Origin: Larimichthys crocea
Taxonomy: Eukaryota > Chordata > Actinopteri > Sciaenidae
Direction: 5' to 3'
Length of the DNA stretch: 64,000 bases
NCBI RefSeq assembly: GCF_000972845.2
Contig: NC_040027.1
Span: 10,398,954-10,462,953 of the forward strand
A program made the position numbers and the translations under genes. Positions 39,153 to 50,659 of this stretch are shown in pieces (the stretch's first letter is position 1; every line of letters begins with the position of its first letter). A model generated the notes under the pieces. That model did not search any database. It was not told the origin of the DNA and was given only the letters and a program-made list of their open reading frames with translations.

Positions 39153-39155
<3 letters not shown>

Positions 39156-40000
39156 GAGGCTGTTCATATCTGGTTTATTGGTTTTGAATTTTCTTCGTTT
39201 AACCGCAAAAAAACAATAAAAACAAAATAAACAAAACAGACAATGAACCACAGAGCCTGAAACTCGTACAGTGTCTGCTGGGTATTTGAAGCTCGCGAAA
39301 CAAAGACAGCCAGAGACGTCTGTGCGCTCTCAGGTAATTGTTGAATGTGTGTCGACATGCTTTGCTGCAGGCGACTTGTCATCAGTCCTGTCTGTGGCAA
39401 AGTGGAGTGTAGCAGGGTAGACAGAGAGGTGCTAAAACTCAGACGGACAGACACAAGACTCAGTTAGAGGATGAGCTGCGAACCCGTCACAATTCACTGG
39501 TCTGCTTTCAGCACTCTGGATTCTGCTGGAGGCTCCTACACGCCACTCATCGCTGCGCTACAACGCAACACACACGCACGCGCACACACAGTGACAAGTA
39601 TTTCTATTGTGCACGGGGTCAGAAACAGTGGTTCTCTCTTCCTCACACACACCTGTCTTCACTTAGCCAGCATGTGCAGCGATAAAGGACTATTGTACCA
39701 GGAAAGACAGCCAACAGGAGACAGGAAAATTGTATAAAATAAAATAAAATTCTATTTATTTTTTCCAAGAAAACCGGAAAGTGTTAGATAGCAGAGCGCA
39801 AAAATAAAAGTGAGAACCGCGCCACAAATCTCACTCAAGCACAGCTGTTACGTAACAGGTTTTAAATCTCGGTTTTACTTCATTGAGGTTGTCAACAAAC
39901 CGATGCAGGTGGATGAAATTTCATTTGCGTCATCGTTTAAAAAGGTAGAATCTCTTTCTGTAAACTACATTCAGTCGGCGCCTCGTGGAGGTGCACAGAG

Positions 40001-40215
40001 CTTAAAGGGGAACTCCACCGATTTTACACATGACGTTCAGTTTGCTTGTCACATGCAGGTCTAGGAGGAAGTTAAATAACCCAATGTGAGCTTTAATTAT
40101 TTAACAGAAAGTCTGTAGGGTGAGAGGAAGCTATGTGTTGCATGATGGGAATTGTAGGATCCAGTGATTTTGGAGGTTGACTCATACTAGGGACTACAAG
40201 TCAGGACATCTCTAC
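40001..40215 (+). repeat. Probable copy of a teleost repeat beginning CTTAAAGGGGAACTCCACCG
   Basis: The start GGGGAACTCCACCGATTTTA and the internal GCATGATGGGAATTGTAG are motifs I associate with an abundant teleost non-autonomous element. The 3' boundary is approximate. Class is uncertain. Confidence 0.5.
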
Positions 40216-41499
40216 CTACGCTGCCTGTGAGTTCTCCAACTTTATTAAAGTGCAATACCAAATAGACAGAGTACTCCTTTGTCATAACATAATTGCAGCA
40301 AAGTGCAGCAAATAGAAACTGATTTCATTGAGACAATTAGTAAGATTAATTTCATTCTTTTATTTTATTTATTTATTTCTGTGAACAGACCGTACATATT
40401 TGAATTTTCAGTTCATTACAACATCTAGATTTATAAATAACGAACATTTCACACTAAGCTGTGACCCTCTTGTCAGAGTTTCCGTGCTCCTACTGTCTGC
40501 ACCGAGCCAAGCGGATAAATGATAAGACAGGAGGACAGCGATGATGTAACCGCAGATCACAAGATGTTCAGTGTCAGACAAAGATAATCAGCTCTGACTC
40601 CTTCAAATCTGATTTTGTTCAGTGTTTTCGTGCGCTGTAACCAAGGAGCTGACTGGACAGAATCACAGCAGACACTTCGGTCAACATGATGTCAGTGTTC
40701 AGACGCTTCGCATGCAGAGAGACTCACAGAGCTTCACCACAAACGTCCGGCTCACACAGCACATCAATAATAAGTCAGTTCAGTCTCGAGCAGGCCGGTT
40801 CCACCTCATTGCCCGTGATTAATTGTCTACCGTGTTTTCCCATGATTCTCAGTGTGGTCGGCGGCGTCTGACTCCAGCTTGGAATTCTGGGAGTGGACTG
40901 TGGCAGCGCTTCTCACCGGTGCCACGACCTCCCCTTCCCTCCCTCGCCCCCCGAGCCCTTTAACCTTTCCACTCTACCCTCGGTGGGTTCAGGACGGGCT
41001 GGCAGCGGTCGGGCGAGGAGGCCACGCTTGGTGAGTTATGGCCCGAGCGGGGACGCTCGGTCAACGCGCCAAGATTTTCTCATGCTGACTGAGAAGGCAT
41101 GGCAATTACAGTTTCAGCCAATAATTGAAGCATAATGAAGATGGATGGGGTCAGCGGCGAATGCGGCGAGGTCGCATCACGAGCTCATTTATTTCAGGGC
41201 ATAGCGAGCTAATAGCTGCAATGCAACAGGTGAACAAGGGTAAAGAGAGGCCGCCCATCACTCCACGCAGAACATGCAAACAATCAGCAAATGCCAAACA
41301 CCGACTGACTACAGTTATAGATTTAGAAACTGTACGCAGACAGCTGAGGGAACACGCAGTCATGTGCAGAAATCTGGACATGAAGTTTTTCATAACTTAG
41401 GCGTTCATTCCCTCTTAATCCTCTCTAAACCTATTTGCCTTGTGACTGTACATCTTTCTCAAAAGTGTGCACCACATCCCACCTCCAATCATTACCTTG

Positions 41500-41855
41500 T
41501 TTTGCACTAATATTTATTCATTCATTACCATGACAGGCATTTTATTAGTACGACATTTTTCTATTTTTATGACATTTTACTACCTGGTGTTTTTGAAAGA
41601 CAGTTGAGTGAATGTATGTATGTATGTATGTATGCAGGGCATGTGCAATGACTGATAGGCTGGATGTGTTGTTTTTGTGCAATGTGTGTATGTGCTATGC
41701 GTTTTTGCTGTTGTTGTGCTGATATGTTGGTTTTGTGTAATGTGTTACATGTATATGCTGCTGGACACCTTAATTTCCTTCGGGATCAATAAAGTGTCTC
41801 TACTCTACTCTACTCTACTCTACTCTACTCTACTCTACTCTACTCTACTCTACTC
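41500..41855 (+). mobile_element. Probable LINE (L2/CR1-like) 3' untranslated end with (CTCTA)n tail
   Basis: The segment ends CTTAATTTCCTTCGGGATCA then ATAAAGTGTCTC and about eleven CTCTA units (41799-41855). TTAATTTCC-CGGGATCAATAAAGT followed by a short tandem tail is a characteristic 3' terminus of teleost LINEs. A (TATG)n stretch lies inside at 41611-41634. Only the 3' end is present and no reverse transcriptase frame is seen, consistent with 5' truncation. The left limit is an estimate. Confidence 0.7.
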
Positions 41856-43261
41856 CTGCAGCATCATGGCGCTGATTTATGTGTGTTTCACTCTCTCTCT
41901 ATGTGATGCCCCTTTACGGCAGTGGGAGAGTTTTACTAACCGTGAAAACACAGACGTTCAGAGTGGTCGTGGTTGTAAAGTGCAATAATGTAAATATGGA
42001 GTTCATGAGAAAAATGACATCAATGTACCGCGTAACTGTAAAGTTTTGGTGATTTTTATTCTGTTTGTGTCATTTGGATGAAGTCCGTTCTAATATGGGT
42101 TAACCAAGAAATTAAACTTAAGTCTTAAAACGTTACAATTATCTCTCGGTCATGTTAAAGAGAGAAACCTCAGAAGGTGAACGACTATTTTTCAGTTTCA
42201 TAAATAATAAACTGATTAAGTCCAAGACTAGTTTCTTTATTTGTTGAAGCATACCATTGAGGTGTTATCGTGCAGATTTAAAAACATGGCATTGCAGCAA
42301 TGCTGGTTAATATATTTCAACACCTATGGACCAATAACTGTCTGGTGCATGGTACAGATTATTATTGATCGAGATCAAGATATTATCCTGATCACAGCTC
42401 TTCTAACTAATAACAGTCACAGTGGGTTTGTGAGTGTTTCGCTCACTAAAAAAAGTGACACCGCCGTGTTTTTGAACTGTTGGACGAGTTAGAAAAACAC
42501 CAGAGAAATCCCCCTCATGCTCGGAAAAAGGATCTCATACGGTAAGCAGCGGTTGTAAAAATAGACAAGAACGAGTCACGGATAGCACGTTAATAAGTTC
42601 TGAGTCTGTTCACAGAGAGCACCATGAAACACAATAGGTCAGGTTTTTGTCCATAATCTGCGCTCAGTCGGCCATAATCACTTTATAACTCAGAGTAATG
42701 CCCAGTAATATGAACAAGGGACGGGTCTTGGAGCCTCTCCTCCGTGAGTAAATATACAACAACCTGGGAGCCGCGGTTCTCGTATCTGACCCATCTGAAC
42801 ACACTAACAGTCTAACACAGGACCATCTGTGGATCTTTGGAAGGACGTCGATGCCTCATTGGCTTCTTGTGAGTGAGTGTGTGTTAGCTACAGTAAGCCT
42901 CAGCCATGCCCTGCCCAGAGGAAACAGGGGAGTGGGTGGGTTGGGGATTCAACAGCGTCAGGAGGATCTGGTTCTGACTGAAACGGCCTGTGGTGTCCAC
43001 AACAACCTCGTTATATGAGATTACAAGACACGTAGAGCTTTTTTAATACTTTTTTCTTTAATCGTTTTTTGTGGAGATTCATAAAAGTCCTGGTGTGTCG
43101 GTAAACAAGGTGCACGCAAGTTCAGAAACACACACACACACACACATACTGCACGAACTGGACCTGAACCCAGCTCAGTGTCTGTTTAAACTAAACGATC
43201 CAAGTTAATGCGAACAAATATCCAGTGAGCTGCTCAGAGGTTTCCTCATATCCTGCCCGAG

Positions 43262-43263
<2 letters not shown>
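41856..43263. other. Intron block: nothing recognised
   Basis: No exon, RNA gene or bounded repeat. A 22-bp CA run lies at about 43127-43146. Confidence 0.55.

Positions 43264-43337
<74 letters not shown>
43264..43337. repeat. (CA)37 microsatellite
   Basis: Pure 74-bp CA run, the longest dinucleotide repeat in the window and probably highly polymorphic. Confidence 0.97.
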
Positions 43338-43339
<2 letters not shown>

Positions 43340-45264
43340 ATGGAGGCATACACAATATTCCCCACCCCAAAATGGGGCCCCCTGGCTACTGGAACAGTGT
43401 TAAACCGTTCCTGTAGCAGTCGTGAGAGCCAGTCGGATCAGTCAACAATGCCCTTTGTTTCTGTGTCCTGGTTTTTAAAAAAAAATGGCGCCTGGGCTCG
43501 TTTGTCAAAACTGATATTTTTGTCCCTCAAAAACTCCCCAAAGCTTTCCCGGCTCCCTAAGACTCTGGGCGTACCTTGGCGCGACTTTTGCCAAAGCTTG
43601 TACAACTACGTGGTAAAATAGTACAAATGCAGTCTGAGTAACTCGCCCAGTGCGTTTTGGCAAAAAGCTGCCAGCGTGTTTTCTCCGACAGTGACCCACT
43701 GTGTTTAATACGCCGCTGCCTGCCAAGGGTCACTTTCCATTTGGCTTCAGCGCGCTGAGACTCAAACCGAGAAAGACGTGGAGAGAGTGAGTGAGTGAGA
43801 GAGAGAGAAGACGCAGACAGAGTGGGAATCTACTGCTGTTTGAGCAGGAAACACCCTTCCTCAGTGACAAATGCACTAACGCGCCCACCTCACACTTTTC
43901 CCCTAATCAATAATTCAACAGTGACCTCATATGAATAAAAACAAGCTTTGAAAATTTAATGAGCGCAGCTTTGTCCGGGGCGCAGCCAAACAGATGTCAT
44001 GCGTCCTACAGTTTGTCTTCAAATCTTATTATAAATAATGTGCCGTTAATTCAAACTTTGTGTCTCTGAAGATGTGGGAATGTAACACCCCAGGGTGTCA
44101 GTAGCCTGACACTGACTGCTCTAAGTGTTTACAAAAGCTAATTCTCATGTCAAACTGAGCGTTTTCTCACAGCTCCCGTCTGCTTTTGTCTGAGATCTGG
44201 AAGAGCTAATGCCTCTCTGTCGCTTTCTGTCTGCTGTCCACATCTGTCTTCCACTGGCAGCGATAGTCGTTTGGAGCGCAGCGGGCGGTCAATAACAACT
44301 TGTCCTCTGAGGTCTGATTTCAATCCCGCCTGAGCACCGGACTGACGTCTGAGAACAAAAAAAAAGTGAAGGAGGGAGAATCTGGTTTGTGTGGTTTTGG
44401 AAATGTCAGGACACACGGCGACGACGTCAGAAGACAAACTGCTCATTTTTGCGCTGTCGTGGACAGTGGGACAATACTGGCTGAGGCGGAGAGACATATA
44501 CACAGACAGAAAGAGAGAGAAACTGACGGAGGAGGTGGAGGAGGCCCATCCATTTCCCAGAGGCTAAAAACAGGCACGGTAACAGATCAGACTTCTAAAT
44601 ATCTAAATATGAAGTGAGCTGTATTTAGGCCAGTGAATAGAAGACAACATTAAAAAGATAATTCTGCTTTATTAAATCTTATTTTTATTGGTGCTCACAG
44701 TGTTATTACCACTTATAGAAGAGGGGACGTTGACCATTAAGTTCATTCTCGATACAGTTTAATCAGACGGAGTTCGCCGGGTTGTCACCGTGGTGAATTT
44801 TGCTCACCATCATATGACCGAAGCTCCATGCTTAGGTCATGTGACAGCTAAGTCCATGGCAGCATCAGCTGATGAAGGCTGTGTGATATCAGTTTGTAGC
44901 TACACAAGTATCCTTTAAGATTCCTACAAACCCTTCAGACAGGTGCGATCATGAACTCAGTCAATGACTTGAACTTCTACCTGATGAAGAGACAGAAATA
45001 TTGTAATAAGAGTGAGTATATATGATTTTGGTTCTTTTCAAGGATTCAGAATCTTCTTAAGCTTCTTCCAAGCTTTAAAATCTGGGCTTGCATTGGTTAA
45101 ACAGAAACCCCCTTCACTTCTCCACAACTCCACCTTTGTTTCTAACCTACCGAGGCTGAACGGCGGCAGAGCCCCCACCCCAACCGTCACGCCACCCACC
45201 CGAATTTTACCTCTTTTTTTTTTTTTTTTTGCCAAAAAGAACGATAGAGCCTAAGGATGAGAAA

Positions 45265-45801
45265 GTGTGTGTGTGTGTGTGTGTGTTTAAGTGCGTGTGT
45301 CTCGGATATGAATAATGTATGAGTGGCAGGTCTGATTGATGTGGGGTATAGGGTTTCCAGCCAGCTAGTGGAGGGGCTGTGTGTGTCCGTGCCCAAACCC
45401 CAACACACTGCGCTGCTGACATCAAAGGGTGTGGTCTGGACTCACTCATGTACAAACACAAACTCTCACTCTCTCACACACACACACTCAGTCATACTTG
45501 GACGCAAACTTTTGCTTTTACACACACACACACACACACTCTTCTACAGATGAATACACACATCTGCACGCTCACAAATTTACACACTTGCGCGCGCACA
45601 CACACACACACCGACACGCTGGACTTCCTGTGCTCCCAAACAGGAACACACAGGGTGCTGTGTGCAGGACGGCGGGTCTGGGATTTGGGCGGAGGGAGGC
45701 CTGGCTTTTCCACACCTGTGTTTGCAGCAGTAATTAGGGCCGCATTCTATTTTGGGGGCAGCGAGCGTCCGTATGCTCACACACACACACACACACACAC
45801 A
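45265..45801. repeat. Cluster of interrupted GT and CA microsatellites
   Basis: A 22-bp GT run (45265-45286) is followed by CA-rich stretches at about 45478-45487, 45521-45539, 45597-45611 and 45778-45801. The block is preceded by a 17-base T run (45214-45230). Overlapping open frames of 72-144 codons here are HTHT/VCVC translations, not genes. Confidence 0.9.
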
Positions 45802-46124
45802 CTCTCTCTCTGAAGCGCACAGAGAGAGCTCTGAGGTGTATAGTACACGTAGGCCGGTGTTTGCCGTGCAGCGGCTCGTGTTTTCTCTGGTCGGAGAGTG
45901 TGAATGCCAGTGGAAAGCTCTAAATGGCCTGTAAATACAAACATAGTCATATTTCCAGTTTCCAGGCCATTTAAGAGCTCATCACGGTCTGCCCACGCGC
46001 GCTTTCATGACATGACAGACAGCACAACTCCAGGATATTAGCTCAGCTTAGGTGCTAAACCGCAAACTTTGATCAGCCCGTGATTCACATCCTCGGATTA
46101 ATATTAAACCTTTTCATCATGATC

Positions 46125-46152
46125 AAAAATAAATAAATAAATAAATAAATAC
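46125..46152. repeat. (AAAT)n microsatellite
   Basis: About 28 bp of AAAT/TAAA units. Confidence 0.9.
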
Positions 46153-46668
46153 CTGGAGGTGCTTTGCACCTGTGCACCTCAGACATTTTAAGCCCGTTTG
46201 ATTATCCAACCCTACAAAGCTTTTCAGCATCCTTTAGCTCATCGTTTTGATTTTTACGGCACATTAACTCTTTGGTTACGTACCGACGCTCTCATCAGAC
46301 TTGTTTCCAGGAACAGCAGGCAGCTGTTTTCATCAAACAAGCTCAGACACACCCACTGTACACTACCCGCTCAGCACCGAACCGAGTTGGTGGAGACCAA
46401 AGCAGAGCTAAAAGACAAGTCAGTCAATACTGAACTTGCACCGTCAGGTGGAAACACAGCTCCCAATGAATGTTATATTACCGTCTTGTGTCTTCTGCAT
46501 GCATAAATAGTCAACTACCAACTAATGCTTTAGCTTTAACTTTATAAGATGATGCCGACGAGGATGTATCAGGTTGTCTTGGAGCTCTTCGGTCCCCTAG
46601 TTCCTAAAAAATTGGCATTAACAAGCTTTAAATACACAGAGGAAGCATGAATTTGATGACTATTTCCA

Positions 46669-46890
46669 ATGTGTCGATTATTTTTATTTATTTTTTTGTT
46701 TTTTTTTGCCTTTTTATGCCTTTTATTGATAGTACAGCTGAAGATAGACAGGAAGCAGAGAGAGGGGGAGTGACACGCAGTAAATTAGCCGTCCGATGCT
46801 GGATTCGATGCAGCGAGGACTGTAGCCTCTACACACGGGGCGGCCGCTTAACCCACTACGCTACCGACCGCCCCATGTGTCGATTATTTT
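46669..46890 (-). mobile_element. tRNA-derived SINE with exact 16-bp target-site duplication
   Basis: The body (46685-46874, 190 bp) is on the minus strand. Its 5' head carries an RNA polymerase III A box TAGCGTAGTGG (46853-46863) and a B box-like GCATCGAATCC (46801-46811), about 42 bp apart as in tRNAs. The tail region contains an AATAAAAGG segment and ends in an A-rich stretch (T-rich on the plus strand). It is flanked by an identical 16-bp direct repeat starting ATGTGTCGATT at 46669-46684 and 46875-46890, typical of LINE-mediated target-primed insertion. The perfect duplication suggests a fairly young insertion. It is in the same orientation as gmds. Confidence 0.92.
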
Positions 46891-48046
46891 GAAGCAAATC
46901 CACAACTGCATGTTGATCTCTGGGTAATATGGAGTATACATGCAGAGGTATTTACGATACTACCGTCTTTACTGATCATATTAAAAAATAAATCAGCTTC
47001 ATAGACTCGACTCAAAAATGTTGCGTAAACTGGAACTGGTCACAGGTCAAAAGCATCATGGGAAAAAAACTGAAGCTGATCCTTGCCAGCCTCTCGGGCA
47101 GATAATCACACACCTTTTTTCAGAGTAGCATCTATTCTGTTTTGGATTTCTAAATCTGTATCTGGTGTATATTTGAATTCTCCCAGCCACGTGGCCAGCA
47201 CATTAGAGACTACGTTGCCCACTTCGCAGGCATGTCACACCAGTCTGCAGCTCAACATCTCAAGGAATAAAACAAGCATGACAGGCCGTGACAGTCACCA
47301 ATCTGCGAGGTCTATACTTTGAGGTTGCGCTGGTTTGGAGAGCAACGAGGCAAGCTATTGCGCCGTGAAAAACGTAAGATTTGTGAAGACGGGGAGTAAA
47401 CACAGGGAGGGTGAAACGTGCTTATTCATTCTCTTTCCTCCTCGCTCCCTCGCAATCTCGTAAACACACATGCACGGTAATTATGTCTCATTAGAGCGCT
47501 CGGGGGCCTTTCATGTAGCTGCTGAACATGGCCACCGAATCTCCCCTCTGGCCCACAGACATAAACAAACACTTCAGCTGGCCTGCCCCCTGGAGCCATG
47601 AAGCCTCCGCTCCACAATGGAGAGTCAGGGATTCCCCTTTCGCCATGGTGCATGTCCCCAGATCTCACTGCACAGCGCCACCCACGTCATTTTTATTTTT
47701 TTTGTTCTGTCCCATGCTTTTCTATACTATTTCTTAGAACTGAGCGGGAGAGAAAGAGCCCGAAAAACCTAGAAAGAAAGAGGGAGACAGAAGTCAAGAG
47801 AGCTGCCTGCCTGCTGTGGGTCGGTAATGATATAATGAGAGGACGGCAGTGTTTAGTGGGCGGCTCTTTTTATAGCAACTGTCAAGACAAATGTGCAATC
47901 ATTCACTTTGATTGAGTGAGTGTGTGTGCATGCGCTCGCTCGCTCACTTGTGTACATGTGCACGGCGGCTTGGCGTACATGTGCGACTTTGGGGACTGTG
48001 AGGTGCAGGCCAAAACGAGATGTAGAACGTGACGGAAAGCCAAGAA

Positions 48047-48078
<32 letters not shown>

Positions 48079-49513
48079 GGGAGAAATGGAAGGAAAGGAT
48101 GTGACGGGGAGGGGGAGGCAAAAAGGCAAACAGAGAGGTGTCACTGGACCTGGCATTGAACGGAGGGTCAACGTGAGGTGACGGCCGGGTCACGCTGAGG
48201 TCAAATAAGGTGCAAAACCAGTAACTCCGGGGCGAGTTTAGAATGAAAACAAACCGCCGCTATCACTGCAGGTCACAGACAGGCCTCCCCTCAGGTTACA
48301 CACACACACACACACACACATATAGCTGGGGCCATTTAATTAAAAAAAAAAGAAACCCTGGCACTCCCTCAGAAAGTCCCACCTTCTAAAAGCAAATACA
48401 CAACCCTGCATCGCGGCTGTTTTAACAAGGATAGAGTTCAATAAGAGCGACGTCGAGTGAAAGCCTCATTGTGGTGGAGAGAGAGAGGCTCCGAATGCCA
48501 TGTCGGTTCACTCCTCATCCATCAGGCCGACACCTCGGCACAGCATTTCCTCACCAATTATGCTCCGATCGCGCTGTACGCGTGCCAGAGTGCGTACACG
48601 CCCGTTGTTTTATATGAAGTCTAAGGTCTCTTAAATGGAGCATGTGCGTCTGAATATGTGCGCGATATTAACACAAGTTTAATGTATCGTTTATTGCTGT
48701 GATTTGTTCCCCAAATTGCCCTCATGGCATATGGCAAACATCTGTGTTTATGCATGCCAGCATGTTTGTGTGCGAAACAAGTGTGTGTCTGTGTGTGTGT
48801 GTGTGAAAGAGATTGTGTGCCATACAGGGACGTATGCCCGGGTTTAATATCATAAGCCTGTGTGAACGCGGATCTACTATAAGTCTAATAAAAAACAGAC
48901 AACATGAGGAAGCCATTTGGCGTTGTACGATGAGGGAAGACAGGCTTTCAGTGCTGTGACCCAACAAATGTTTCCATTCCATTAAAGCCATCAGGCTCGT
49001 TTGAAGTGGACTGGTTGGGATGCTGTCTCTGCCACGCTCAATAGACTACAGGCAGCTCTCAGCGGGCCTGGCGGGAAAAATGCTGCTTGGATCTGAATCA
49101 CTCCCTCACTCTGTACCTGGAGTTGTGTTCAGCTCATTTAAAAAAAAATAAAAAAATAAACCCATAATCAGGCTGTTTAACGAGGTTCTGCATAAGTGAA
49201 ACGCTCTCAGTGGAACCAAACTGACTTAATTAAGAGTTTTTATCCTGCAACTTACAACTGGATGCTTTAATTAGGAGTTTATTTATACACACACACACAC
49301 GGGAACAATTTATTCCACAGGGCGCTCGCAAACATCAGGATAAGCCGTGGTTGTCGAGGTTCACGGATCATAAAAATGAAAAAATAAAATGTTAGAATAT
49401 AAAACGCAGCATCACTATAAAATAAAAAAAATAAAAAACAGGGAATAAACAGAAACAGGAGAGGTCAGGAGTGAATTAATTAATATATCTTTTTAACAAT
49501 ACACTTTATATAC
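46891..49513. other. Intron block: no gene; repeat-poor patch and short simple repeats
   Basis: No exon, RNA gene or bounded transposon. 47470-47700 is a repeat-poor patch discussed in the findings. A GA-rich stretch lies at 48048-48080. Confidence 0.55.
48300..48320. repeat. (CA)10 microsatellite
   Basis: About 21 bp of CA, preceding a short A-run near 48342. Confidence 0.9.
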
Positions 49514-49603
49514 TCTTAACCGCTTATCCTCATCAGGGTCATGATGGGGCTGGATCCTCTCCCAGAGGTGGGGTACACCCCGGACAAGTCGCCAGCTTAT
49601 CGC
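49514..49603 (+). repeat. Fragment of a teleost repeat (TTAACCGCTTATCCT type)
   Basis: The motifs TTAACCGCTTATCCTCATCA, GGGGCTGGATCCTCTCCCAG and GGGGTACACCCCGGACAAGT match a widespread fish repeat. The copy is truncated on both sides. It is the first of three repeat fragments packed into 740 bp. Confidence 0.65.
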
Positions 49604-49852
49604 ACTACGGATCAATATGCACTATATAATACATAATATTTAATTTATAGTTCTAAAAATCAATTACAATAATTCTCTACAGAAGATCGGGTCATTTTAA
49701 GCTCATTTACTTTATTATTCAAAATCCAATTAATTTAGCCGTGCAGACCTGGTGCTGCTCAGTTTGTATTTTAAAGTTAATATCTGAGTTTTTAATGAAT
49801 TTAGCCTCAGTACAGTTATCAAAAATGAGGCTATAGAGATCAAATCAATTTT

Positions 49853-49920
49853 CAAATCAATTTTATTTGTATAGCCCAAAGTCACAAAGTACATTTGCCT
49901 CAGAGGGCTTTACAATCTGA
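49853..49920 (+). repeat. Fragment of a teleost repeat (TTTTATTTGTATAGCCCAAA type)
   Basis: TTTTATTTGTATAGCCCAAA followed by GTCACAAAG and CCTCAGAGGGCTTTACAATC is a common fish repeat terminus. Only about 68 bp are present. Class is uncertain. Confidence 0.7.
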
Positions 49921-50120
49921 CTTATTTACTCTTAATGTTGTTTTAAGTGATAAGGCTTTTATGCACGACTAGAAAGCAGTGGCACTCGTGTCAGATTCAG
50001 GCTGTTGCGTAGAAAGATGTTTCAGCACATTGCTGGTTTCCATCCTTAACTGAGATGATACATTTCCAGACACTGTTGTCATGAAATGACCGTTCTTCCT
50101 CTCTGCCATGATCAAAACAG

Positions 50121-50252
50121 TTTTTTGTACCAGGCTGTAAACATGTTTATTTCTGCTGTGAAGTTGGACATTTGAACATGGGGACTTATGGAGACTGACT
50201 CACTTCTGGAGCCAGCCTCAAGTGGATGTTAGAGGAACTGCAGTTTTTGGCC
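50121..50252 (+). repeat. Second copy of the repeat at 21331-21412
   Basis: Recalled consensus motifs occur in order: TTTTTTGTACCAGGCTGTAA, ACATGTTTATTTCTGCTGTG, GGAGCCAGCCTCAAGTGGA and GGAACTGCAGTTTTTGGC. Together with the 21.3-kb copy it covers both halves of the family. Confidence 0.7.
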
Positions 50253-50618
50253 GCAGATGACCCTATGTAGAAGAGAAATAAAGAAAAACTATATTATATA
50301 TATTCCTAAAGTAAAAACAATATATCTCACACATACAAACAAATACAGATGTGCACAATGGGAGTTATTTATTCTCCCATGTAAGAAGACGTGTACACAG
50401 CGAGCGGGGTATCAAAGGGGTCAGTCACTCAGACAAAAATGTAATCGAGGGAGAGAGAGAGAGCTGTGAGAGAGAAAAGCTCTGAGACTGTGACTGAGCT
50501 CTTGTGATATTTGGCTCGGTTTTGACACTCCGCAGTCTGGACGGAGAATCTTCCCACGAGCCGCTCGGCCGTCTGACGGCGCGGGAGACACCGAGAGCGA
50601 GGGAGGGGAGTGTGAAGG

Positions 50619-50621
<3 letters not shown>

Positions 50622-50656
<35 letters not shown>
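50622..50656 (+). repeat. (GA)17 microsatellite
   Basis: Pure 35-bp GA run. Confidence 0.97.

Positions 50657-50659
<3 letters not shown>

Noticed and set aside
43264..43337. Regular repeat array considered as CRISPR or satellite
   Set aside because: It is a plain CA dinucleotide microsatellite with no spacers; the window is eukaryotic.
45379..45813. 144-codon plus-strand open frame
   Set aside because: Composed mainly of CA-repeat translation (SHTHT, THTHT).
46801..46874. Possible tRNA gene on the minus strand
   Set aside because: A and B box sequences are present but the cloverleaf is not, and the segment is the head of a SINE with target duplications.
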